DNA of 22,223 nt from DATKBT01 sp035546295 (lineage in GTDB: Bacteria; Acidobacteriota; Thermoanaerobaculia; Multivoradales; Multivoraceae). The position numbers were made by a program, and so were the translations under genes. Under the pieces are notes generated by a model. It saw only the letters and a list, made by a program, of their open reading frames with translations, was not told where the DNA came from and ran no database searches. Positions 14,490 through 22,223 of the stretch are shown here, piece by piece; position 1 is the stretch's first letter; each line of letters starts with the position of its first letter. Location of the stretch: positions 1 to 22,223 of the forward strand of contig DATKBT010000170.1 of NCBI GenBank assembly GCA_035546295.1. Direction: 5' to 3'.

Positions 14490-15554
14490 ATGCTCTCCGA
14501 GCTGGTGAAGACGGCCGACACCGCCGACGTTCTCGTGCGGCTGCGCGAGCTGTGCACGGCCCGAGGTCTCGACCGCCTGGCAAGCAGCCTGACCGATCTC
14601 GGGGAGCTGGTCAGCGCCGACATGAGTCAGCTCGAGGAGGAGCTGCTCGCGGTGCGATCCCACCGGCGGTTGTCCGAGAAGGCGGCCTCCCATCTGCTCG
14701 ACACCGGGGGCAAGAGAGTCCGCCCGCTGTGCGTCGCGCTGGCGTCACGCGTCGGCGCCGGGTTCACACCCGCCGCCCTCGATCTCGCGGTCGCCGTCGA
14801 GCTGGTTCATCACGCCACCCTGCTCCACGACGACGTGGTCGACCTGGCGCCGGCACGGCGTGGCCGGCCGACGGCCAGGGTCGAGTTCGGCAATGCCGCG
14901 TCGATCTTCGCGGGCGATTGGCTGCTGATCGAAGCCCTGTTCCGGGTCCGCCGAAGCGGGATCGACGAGCTGATCGACTCCCTGCTGCACACCATCGCCG
15001 CGATGATCGACGCGGAGTCCCTGCAGCTCGAGCTGCGGGGGCGGCTCGACACCGATCGCGACAGCTACTTCGAGATCGCCGAGGGGAAGTCCGCGACCCT
15101 CTTCCGGTGGGCGCTGGGAGCCGGCGGCCGGGCCGGCGGGCTGGGTCCCGATCACTGCCTTGCGCTCGAGGAGTTCGGAAATCACCTCGGCGTCGCCTTC
15201 CAGCTCGTCGACGACCTGCTCGACCTGACCGGCGAGCCGAGCGAGACCGGCAAGGCGCTGTTCACGGACCTGCGGGAGGGGAAGATGACGTACCCGGTGA
15301 TCGTTGCGCTCGAGCGTCACCCGGCGCTCGCCACCCTGCTGCAGGCGGTCATCGACGGCGGCGAGAGGACCGAGCAGCCGCTCGCCACCGCCATCCGCGA
15401 GCTCCTGCAGCAGAGCGGAGCGATCGAAGAGAGCCGCGCCTGCGCCGCCGAGCGGGTCGAGAAGGCCGGTCGGGCGCTGCGCCGGCTGCCCAAGACCGAG
15501 GCCACCGCGGCGCTGGCCATGGTTGCGGAGTCGACCGTGCGGCGCACGCGCTGA
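14490..15554 (+). CDS. All-trans polyprenyl diphosphate synthase (menaquinone side chain)
   Basis: A 354-residue trans-prenyltransferase. It has GKRVRP at 74-79, the first Asp-rich motif HDDVVD with D114, D115 and D118, RRGRPTARVEFG after it, and the second motif QLVDDLLDL with D241, D242 and D245, followed by GKALFTDLREGKMTYPV. These enzymes extend FPP or GGPP with isopentenyl diphosphate. The residue five places before the first Asp pair is Ala (ATLLHDD), as in long-chain (about C35-C45) synthases rather than FPP synthases, which fits supplying the MenA substrate. The ATG at 14490 is preferred because GAAGGAA is well placed before it; an in-frame GTG at 14442 would add 16 residues and overlap the regulator gene. 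Exact chain length cannot be read from the sequence. Confidence 0.9.
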   Translation: MLSELVKTADTADVLVRLRELCTARGLDRLASSLTDLGELVSADMSQLEEELLAVRSHRRLSEKAASHLLDTGGKRVRPLCVALASRVGAGFTPAALDLAVAVELVHHATLLHDDVVDLAPARRGRPTARVEFGNAASIFAGDWLLIEALFRVRRSGIDELIDSLLHTIAAMIDAESLQLELRGRLDTDRDSYFEIAEGKSATLFRWALGAGGRAGGLGPDHCLALEEFGNHLGVAFQLVDDLLDLTGEPSETGKALFTDLREGKMTYPVIVALERHPALATLLQAVIDGGERTEQPLATAIRELLQQSGAIEESRACAAERVEKAGRALRRLPKTEATAALAMVAESTVRRTR

Positions 15555-15612
15555 GCGGCTCGAGGCAGATCAGAGAACGGACGTGGAGAACGAGTCGTTG
15601 GATGCGCGAGCG

Positions 15613-16422
15613 ATGAGCCTCAGCGGTGGTCCTCGAGACCGGCCCGAAGACGAGCGGATCGCCGACGGATCGGGCCGCATGTTCGACGCCATCGCGCCCC
15701 GATACGACCGCCTGAACCGCATCCTGTCGTTCGGATCGGACGCCAGGTGGCGCCGCCGGACGGTGGCCGCGCTGGTGCTCGAGCCTGGGCAGCGTGTGCT
15801 CGACGTGGCGACCGGCACCGCCGATCTCGCGATCGAGCTCGCGCGGCTGTGCCCGGGCGTCGACGTGGTCGGAGTCGACCCCTCTTTGGGCATGCTCGAG
15901 ATCGGCCGGCGCAAGGTCGCGGGCGCCGGCCTCACCGGGCGGATTCATCTCGAGCAGGCGGACGGGCAGGAGCTCCCCTACCACGACGCTTCTTTCGACG
16001 CCGCATGCGTCGCCTTCGGCATCCGCAACTTCCCGGATCGCGCCCGTGGTCTGCGCGAGATGGCGCGCGTTGTCCGGCCGGGCGGCCGAGTGGCGATCCT
16101 CGAGCTGTCCGAGCCGCGGCGCGGCATCGTGTCGCCGTTCGCTCGCTTCTACATCCGCGTGCTGGTGCCGCGGATGGGAAGCCTGCTCGCGCGCGCGCCC
16201 GAGTATCGCTATCTCCAGCGATCGATCGCCGCGTTCCCCCCGGCCGAGGTCTTCGCCTCGATGATGGAGCAGGCCGGGCTGATCCGGTCTCGGGTGCGGC
16301 CGCTGACCTTCGGCGTCGTCCATCTCTACACCGCCTCCGTTCCGCAGCGTCGGCGTCCGCGAGAGGGAGCCGCAGAAGGCCTCGGAGCTCCCCGGCACGA
16401 GCCGGCGGAGGGGCAGGCATGA
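15613..16422 (+). CDS. menG: Demethylmenaquinone methyltransferase (MenG/UbiE)
   Basis: A 269-residue class I SAM-dependent methyltransferase of the UbiE/COQ5 type. It shows MFDAIAPRYDRLNRILSFGSDARWRR (23-48), the SAM motif VLDVATGTAD (62-71), VDPSLGML, ADGQELPYHDASFDAACVAFGIRNFPD (116-142), EYRYLQRSIAAFP (197-209) and the closing LTFGVVHLY (231-239). It methylates demethylmenaquinone as the last step of menaquinone synthesis. A Pro/Glu/Arg-rich tail of ~27 residues follows the domain and is longer than usual. The start is uncertain: ATG 15613 is used, but GTG 15583 and TTG 15598 are in frame and no ribosome site is decisive. The stop overlaps the ATG of menF (ATGA), so the two are translationally coupled. 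Confidence 0.92.
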   Translation: MSLSGGPRDRPEDERIADGSGRMFDAIAPRYDRLNRILSFGSDARWRRRTVAALVLEPGQRVLDVATGTADLAIELARLCPGVDVVGVDPSLGMLEIGRRKVAGAGLTGRIHLEQADGQELPYHDASFDAACVAFGIRNFPDRARGLREMARVVRPGGRVAILELSEPRRGIVSPFARFYIRVLVPRMGSLLARAPEYRYLQRSIAAFPPAEVFASMMEQAGLIRSRVRPLTFGVVHLYTASVPQRRRPREGAAEGLGAPRHEPAEGQA

Positions 16423-18053
16423 GCGTCGCGCGTTCCCCCGGCGAATCCTCGGCCGAGGACACCCTGCATCGGCTGGCGCGGCTGCTGGAGACGGGGCGCC
16501 GCCAGTGCGCCAGCTCACCGGCCGGCGAGCTGGCGCGCTTCGTGGTCTCGGCCCCGGATCTCGAGCCGCGCGCCGTGCTGCGGGTGCCGGCCGGCAAGGT
16601 GTCGCTCTTGCCCGCTGGCGAGTCTTTCCTCTGGGAGCCGCCGGACGGGGCCCAGCTCGGCGGTCTGGGGCGTGCGGCCTTGCTCTCGGGCAGCGGCGAG
16701 GAGCGGCTGCGCCAGGTGCGCGAGGCCGCCGAGCGGGTGTCGAGCCGGCTGGTCGTCTTCGCCGAGCCCGGGATCGAGGCGCCTCCGGCACTGTTCGTCG
16801 GCGGCGGGGCCTTCCGCCCGGAGGGGGCCGTGCGCGCCCGCTGGGCGGGATTCGGTGACGCAAGCTTCGTGCTGCCGCGGTGGCTGGTGAGGCGCGCGCC
16901 CGGGGAGCCGGCGGCCCTCGAGCTGACGCTGGGCGCGGCGGAGCTCGTGGCTGCCGACCTCGATGATCTGCTCGGCGAGGCGGACAGTCTGCTCGACTCC
17001 ACTCCGTTCTCGCTCGGCTGCGGGGCGCTGGCGCCGATCGAGGCGAGCTGGGAGGAGCCGGCCGCCGAGGAGGAACGTTGGTACGCGGCGACTCGTGGGA
17101 TCCTCGACGCGATCCGCCGCGGCGACCTGCGCAAGGCCGTGGCGGCCCGATGGCTCGATGTGCGGCTGCCCTCCTCGGAGCTCGCGCCGGCGAGAGCGGG
17201 CGCCGACCTCCCCGCGAACGGCGCCCTCCCCGCGGACGGTGTCGTCGAGCGGGTCGTCGACGCCTTCGAGCGCGGATGCTCCGAGTGCGTTCGCTTCGTC
17301 GTCCAGCGCGGCGGCCACGCCTTCCTGGGAGCGACCCCCGAGCTGCTGGTCGAGCAGCATGGGCTGGAGCTGAGGACCCACGCGCTCGCCGGCACCGAGC
17401 GCAACGATCCCGAGCCCGAGGAGCAGGCGCGAAGAGCGCGTTCGGTCGAGTCCGGCTGCGACCTCGATGGCGGGGCCGCCGAGCGGCTCCTGGCGCGCGA
17501 CAAAGACCGCCGCGAGCATCAGCTCGTGGTCGAGCACATCGTCGACCGGCTCGCTCCCTACTGCGCTGAGCTCGAGGCCCCGAGCGAGCCGCGGGTGCGC
17601 AGCCTGCGGCACCTCCTCCACCTGGAGACGCCGATCGAGGGTCGGCTGAGTGAGCCGCGGCACGTGCTCGAGCTGGCTGCCGCGCTGCATCCCACCCCGG
17701 CGGTGGCGGGCGTTCCGGTCGATCGGTCGCTGGCCCTGTTGGCTGCGCTCGAGGCCGGTGAGCGCGGGTGGTACGCGGGGCCGGTCGGCTGGTTCGACGA
17801 GCGTGGCGACGGCGCGCTGTCGGTCGCGCTGCGCTCGATGCTGGTCGGCCGGAGCTCCGCCCGGCTGTTCGCGGGCGCCGGCATCGTCGCCGACTCGCAG
17901 CCGCAGGCCGAGCTCGAAGAGACCCGCTGGAAGCTGGCGGGCGCGTGGACGGCGCTGACCGCGGCGGTGGGCGGCGAGCTCGAGATCGAGCGCGGCGCGG
18001 CGCGGGTCGCCGCCGGCGACGACTGGCAGGCGCCCCGCCCGTCGCGTGACTGA
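16419..18053 (+). CDS. menF: Isochorismate synthase (MenF)
   Basis: A 544-residue chorismate-utilising enzyme converting chorismate to isochorismate, the entry step of the o-succinylbenzoate route. Conserved pieces are GDLRKAVAAR (K239, in the place of the MenF/EntC general base), FLGATPELL (302-310, E308 as general acid), ALAGTERND, KDRREHQLVVEHI (362-374), HLETPIEG (401-408), HPTPAVAGVP (424-433), ERGWYAGPVGW (448-458) and FAGAGIVADSQPQAELEETRWK (484-505). The ~220 residues before the catalytic core are longer than in EntC-type enzymes and contain poorly conserved sequence. There is no salicylate-synthase or anthranilate-partner context; the next gene is menD, confirming the menaquinone role. 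The ATG overlaps the menG stop and has GGAGGGG upstream. Confidence 0.93.
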   Translation: MSVARSPGESSAEDTLHRLARLLETGRRQCASSPAGELARFVVSAPDLEPRAVLRVPAGKVSLLPAGESFLWEPPDGAQLGGLGRAALLSGSGEERLRQVREAAERVSSRLVVFAEPGIEAPPALFVGGGAFRPEGAVRARWAGFGDASFVLPRWLVRRAPGEPAALELTLGAAELVAADLDDLLGEADSLLDSTPFSLGCGALAPIEASWEEPAAEEERWYAATRGILDAIRRGDLRKAVAARWLDVRLPSSELAPARAGADLPANGALPADGVVERVVDAFERGCSECVRFVVQRGGHAFLGATPELLVEQHGLELRTHALAGTERNDPEPEEQARRARSVESGCDLDGGAAERLLARDKDRREHQLVVEHIVDRLAPYCAELEAPSEPRVRSLRHLLHLETPIEGRLSEPRHVLELAAALHPTPAVAGVPVDRSLALLAALEAGERGWYAGPVGWFDERGDGALSVALRSMLVGRSSARLFAGAGIVADSQPQAELEETRWKLAGAWTALTAAVGGELEIERGAARVAAGDDWQAPRPSRD

Positions 18054-18056
18054 GAA

Positions 18057-20000
18057 ATGCTGCATCCACCCCGGAACCTGAGCTCCGAGTGGGGGCGCCT
18101 GCTGGTCGAGGGGCTGGTCTCGGCCGGCGTTCGAGACGTGGTCATCGCGCCGGGCTCACGCTCGACCCCGTTCGTCCTGGCGGCGACCGCCCAGCGCCGG
18201 CTGCACTGCGTCGAGGCGGCGGACGAGCGATCCGGCGCCTTCTTCGCGCTCGGCCAGGGGCGCGCCAGCGGCCGTCCGAGCCTGTTCGTGTGCACATCGG
18301 GAACCGCCGGCGCGCACGCCTTCCCCGCCGTGATCGAGGCATCGCTCGCGCGCGTGCCGCTGGTCGTGCTCACCGCCGACCGCCCGTTCGAGCGCCGCGA
18401 CTGCGGCGCTCCGCAGACCATCGACCAGACGCGACTGTTCGGAGACCACGTGCGCTGGTTCGCCGAGCTCGGCCTGCCCGACCCCGACGAGCGGGCGCTG
18501 CGCTCGCTCCAGCGGCGGGCGCTGCGCGCCGTGGTGCGCTCGCTGGGGCCGATCCCGGGACCCGTGCACCTCAACGCCCCGGTTCGCAAGCCGCTCGAGC
18601 CCCAGGATCCGGCGGCGCTCGATGCGGATGGGGCCGCGCGTTGCGCGGAGCTCGCGCGGCGGATCGACGCGATCCTGGCTCGGCCGCCGTCCTTCGACGC
18701 GACGCCGCCGAGCGCCCCGACCGAGGCGGTGCTGGACCGGCTCCTCGACGAGCTGTCGGCGGCGCGGCGCCCCCTGGCGGTCGCCGGTCCGGCTGCGCTC
18801 GCACGCTGGCTGGACGCGGATGCGATGCTCGAGTCGCTCGCCGCCCTCGGTCTACCGGTCTACGCCGAGGCGACCAGCCAACTCGCCCACGCGCGCGCCC
18901 GCGGCGAGTGCGGTGGGGCCGCGGGAGCAGACCTCGGGCGCCTGAACGGTTTTGCCGGCGTTCTCGGCTCGGCCGCCGCCCGCACGGCGCTCGCCCCCGA
19001 CCTCGTGCTCCAGCTCGGCGCCGCGCCGACCGCCGGCGGATGGGAGCTCGCGATCGAGCTCTGGTGCGCTGCCGGCGCACGCCACGTCGTGCTCGCCGAC
19101 GGGGGGTGGCCGGATCCGGTGTCGACCGCGAGCTGGGTGGTGGAAGGTGACGCCGCGACGACGCTGCGCGCGTCGGCCTCGCGGGCGGCGGGCCGCGGCC
19201 TGTCCTTCGCCCGTCAGGACGACTGGATCGCTCGACTCGAACGGCTCTGCCGCGGGAGCGAGGAGGCGGCCGCCGAGCTCAGCTCGCTCGAGCCGGCGGG
19301 GGAGGCGCCCATCGCGGAGCCGGCCGCGGTGCGGACCTTGCTCGAGGCGCTGCCCGAGGACGGGCTGCTCGCGGTGGGCAACAGCCTGCCCATCCGATCG
19401 GTCGATCTGTACGCGCCCCGCGCCGGCGTCCGGGTCCCGGTCTGGAGCCAGCGGGGCGCGAACGGCATCGACGGGCTGGTGTCGGGCGCCGCGGGCGCGC
19501 TCTCGGTCTGGGGTCGCACCGCGCGCCGCGACCGGGCGCCGGGCCTGAGCGTCCTGCTCCTGGGCGACGTCAGCCTGCGCCACGACCTCGGCGGTCTCGC
19601 CCTGCTGAGGGGGGCGCTCGAGCGCTCGACCGCGCCGGCTGCTCCGCGAGGAGGGCAGCGGTTGCTGGTCGTCCTCCTCGACAACGAGGGCGGACGGATC
19701 TTCGACCAGCTTCCCGCTCGCGACCTGGACCTCGGGGATCGGTGGCGTTTCTGGCTGACGCCCGAGGGACCGTCATGGCCCGCGGTCGCCTCGGCCTTCG
19801 GGCTCGAGTATCGCGAGGCGGCGAGCATCGCGGCGCTCCGCGACCTCCTCGACGAGCTGATCTCGGCGTCCACCCGCTCGGCGCTGCTGAGGATCGAGGT
19901 CGATCCCGACAGCGCACGTCTGGCCAGCGAGTTGCTGCGGCGCCGGATCGACGCCGTCGCTCGTGACGCCATTCTGGCCGCCCAGGAGGGCGCAGGATGA
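18057..20000 (+). CDS. menD: SEPHCHC synthase (MenD)
   Basis: A 647-residue thiamine-diphosphate enzyme that joins 2-oxoglutarate-derived succinic semialdehyde to isochorismate, giving SEPHCHC. The N-terminal domain has VVIAPGSRSTP (28-38), DERSGAFFALGQGRA with E57 as the TPP-activating Glu, CTSGTAGAHAFPAVIEA, LTADRP (105-110) and GAPQTIDQ (117-124). The C-terminal TPP domain has SQRGANGIDG (464-473), GDVSLRHDLGGL from 503 and DNEGGRIF (542-549). It is somewhat longer than the E. coli and B. subtilis enzymes (about 560-580), through extra Ala/Arg-rich segments and loops such as the one around 19625-19660. It starts 3 bases after the menF stop with only a weak ribosome site, so translation probably depends on coupling. 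Confidence 0.94.
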   Translation: MLHPPRNLSSEWGRLLVEGLVSAGVRDVVIAPGSRSTPFVLAATAQRRLHCVEAADERSGAFFALGQGRASGRPSLFVCTSGTAGAHAFPAVIEASLARVPLVVLTADRPFERRDCGAPQTIDQTRLFGDHVRWFAELGLPDPDERALRSLQRRALRAVVRSLGPIPGPVHLNAPVRKPLEPQDPAALDADGAARCAELARRIDAILARPPSFDATPPSAPTEAVLDRLLDELSAARRPLAVAGPAALARWLDADAMLESLAALGLPVYAEATSQLAHARARGECGGAAGADLGRLNGFAGVLGSAAARTALAPDLVLQLGAAPTAGGWELAIELWCAAGARHVVLADGGWPDPVSTASWVVEGDAATTLRASASRAAGRGLSFARQDDWIARLERLCRGSEEAAAELSSLEPAGEAPIAEPAAVRTLLEALPEDGLLAVGNSLPIRSVDLYAPRAGVRVPVWSQRGANGIDGLVSGAAGALSVWGRTARRDRAPGLSVLLLGDVSLRHDLGGLALLRGALERSTAPAAPRGGQRLLVVLLDNEGGRIFDQLPARDLDLGDRWRFWLTPEGPSWPAVASAFGLEYREAASIAALRDLLDELISASTRSALLRIEVDPDSARLASELLRRRIDAVARDAILAAQEGAG

Positions 20001-20059
20001 TCCCGGCCGGATCGGCCGGGCTCGACCCCGCCCGTCCCTGGGTCCTCGACGGTGCGTGA
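19997..20059 (+). CDS. 20-codon leader ORF between menD and menH
   Basis: ATG overlaps the menD TGA (ATGA) behind a good ribosome site (GGAGGGCGCAGG). The frame reads 20 codons, stops at TGA 20057-20059, and is in the same frame as menH, whose GTG start comes 3 bases later. It could be a coupling leader that delivers ribosomes to menH by re-initiation, or the former N-terminus of menH cut off by a nonsense mutation. No protein family is recognisable in so short a peptide. Confidence 0.35.
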   Translation: MIPAGSAGLDPARPWVLDGA

Positions 20060-20062
20060 GCC

Positions 20063-20979
20063 GTGCGTTGCGAGAGGTGCGTCCTGATCCAGGGCTTCGC
20101 CGGCTCGCCGGCGAGCTGGGATGCCGTCGTCGAGCGGCTCCCCGAGGACTGGAGGGTGCTCCGCCCGACTCTCGCCGGCCACGATCCCCGAGCGGGTTGG
20201 CCGCAGGACGTCCGCGGCTTCGAGGACGAGGTCGACCGGCTGGCGCACGAGATCGGTCCCGGACCGCCGTCGCTGCTGTGCGGGTATTCGTTGGGGGGGC
20301 GGCTGGCGCTCGGGCTCCTGGCTCGGCATCCGGGAAGGTTCGCGGCGGCGCTGGTGATCGGAGCCCACCCCGGTCTTCCGGGGCCGCACCCCGGTCCTCC
20401 GGGGCCGCACCCCGGTCCTCCGGCGCCCCACCATGGGCCGGGACAGCAACCGGGGCTTCCCGGCGACGAGCTCGCGACGCGAGTCCCGACCGGGGCTGCG
20501 GCGGGCGACGAGGGCAGGAGGAGTCGTGAACCCTGCTCCCGAGCAGGCTCGCCGGCGAGAGCGGAGCGGTGCGCGGCCGACGAACGCTGGGCGGCCGTGA
20601 TCGAGCGCGACCTCGACGCCTTCGTCGAGGAGTGGCAGGCGCTGCCGCTGTTCGCGAGCCAGCGGCGGCTCCCGGCGGAGGCGCTCGAGGCGCAGGATCG
20701 GATCCGCCGGGGACACCGGCCGGAGACCCTGGCGCGCGCGATGCGGGTCCTGTCGCTCGGCGCGATGCCGGATCATCGTGAAGCGTTGGGCCGGGTGCGA
20801 GTCCCGGTGGTGCTGATGACGGGCGAGCTCGATCGCAGGTTCACGGGCCTCGCCGTCGAGCTCGCGGCCTCGATTCCGGGCTCGCGCGTCGAGGTCGTAC
20901 CGGGCGTCGGCCACAACGTGCCCCTCGAGGCGCCGGGCGCGGTCGCCGCCGGGCTGCGCGAGCTCGCGGCGAGGCGGTC

Positions 20980-20983
<4 letters not shown>
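20063..20983 (+). CDS. menH: SHCHC synthase (MenH), alpha/beta hydrolase with lid insertion
   Basis: A 306-residue alpha/beta hydrolase that eliminates pyruvate from SEPHCHC. It has IQGFAGSPASW (9-19), the nucleophile S76 in CGYSLGGRLAL, D257 in MTGELDRRF and H284 in VPGVGHNVPLEAP. Typical MenH is about 250-270 residues. Here ~50 extra residues lie at ~106-165 between AHPGL and the lid segment AADERWAAVIERDLDAFVEEWQALPLFASQ. They begin with three HPG(L/P)P repeats and continue as Pro/Gly/Arg-rich sequence. MenH is called over other hydrolases because of its place between menD and menA and the lid pattern with W191 and PLF. The GTG start has no strong ribosome site of its own; the stop overlaps the menA GTG (GTGA). 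Confidence 0.88.
20366..20428 (+). repeat. Three 21-bp tandem repeats inside menH
   Basis: A 21-base unit beginning CACCCCGGTC occurs three times (20366-20386, 20387-20407, 20408-20428) with only a few differences. It encodes HPGLPGP, HPGPPGP and HPGPPAP, directly at the entrance to the MenH lid region. Each unit is a multiple of three, so copy-number change would not shift the frame. Confidence 0.9.
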
Positions 20984-21999
<1,016 letters not shown>

Positions 22000-22223
22000 C
22001 TGATCCACACCCGGCTCCAAGCGCCTTCGGCGCGTCGCCGGGGAACAGCCCATGAACGGCAGCTCGAATACCTGGACAGGGCCCTAGGTGGCTGGTGTGA
22101 AACGGGTTAGCGGGATTGCCAAGGTCGTCGGCTGGGCCAGACTCGTGGGTTGAGCGTGGCGCGGCCGTTGTTCATTCTGCGAGAGAGCTCGGCGGCTAAA
22201 GCTTTGGAGCCCGGTGAAGGCGG
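22000..22223. other. Terminal non-coding stretch without a recognised gene
   Basis: The 224 bases after menA contain no convincing coding frame; the ATG at 22052 reads only 11 codons. A small hairpin GCGCC-TTC-GGCGC lies at 22021-22033. The last ~130 bases, from GTGTG at 22095, look compositionally unlike the coding DNA to the left and could begin a structured RNA or mobile element cut by the window edge. I cannot assign it. Confidence 0.5.

Noticed and set aside
15349..18069. 906-codon minus-strand frame opposite menG and menF
   Set aside because: Extremely Arg/Pro/Ala-rich with no domain; it is the complement of two well-conserved men genes.
20366..20428. Repeat array resembling a CRISPR
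   Set aside because: The 21-base units are directly adjacent with no spacers and lie in frame inside menH.

Overview
The window is a very GC-rich stretch of bacterial chromosome with dense genes, frequent GTG starts and many 4-base overlaps. The gene set (menaquinone pathway, PilZ proteins, an AMIN-domain protein, several exported proteins) points to a Gram-negative, menaquinone-using organism. The pseudoprotease at 11845-13449 ends in a domain I associate with Acidobacteriota of the Thermoanaerobaculia/Holophagae type, and the PilZ proteins fit that too. This assignment is an inference from family distribution; there is no marker gene.

Left part, plus strand (1-8366). The window opens in the C-terminal helical-repeat end of a protein that starts upstream. 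A lone cyclic-nucleotide-binding-domain protein follows. It overlaps by 4 bases (GTGA) an exported protein that joins an N-terminal PPP-type/Shewanella-like metallophosphatase to a C-terminal FAM20C/PI-kinase-like domain, the most unusual architecture in the window. Next come a HerA/FtsK-like ATPase with a coiled-coil tail, a single-pass membrane protein with a degenerate PilZ-like N-terminus and an AMIN-like C-terminus, and a small PilZ protein.

Middle part, minus strand (8478-13449). A probable three-gene unit reads amidase, then a small membrane protein of the Pycsar-effector (DUF5706) family, then an exported protein of unknown function. Upstream of it, behind a 28-bp perfect palindrome, lies an exported trypsin/V8-fold protein in which all three catalytic residues appear to be replaced.

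Right part, plus strand (13769-21999). A GbsR/MarR-type regulator sits behind a perfect inverted-repeat operator that overlaps a promoter placed so that the mRNA would be leaderless. It heads a tight operon for late menaquinone synthesis: polyprenyl diphosphate synthase (side chain), MenG/UbiE (final methylation), MenF (chorismate to isochorismate), MenD (SEPHCHC synthase), MenH (SHCHC synthase) and MenA (prenyl transfer). MenC, MenE and MenB are not in the window. MenH carries a tandem-repeat insertion in its lid region and is preceded by a 20-codon leader ORF. The operon ends in a 17-bp perfect stem that contains the menA stop codon. The last 224 bases hold no gene I can identify.
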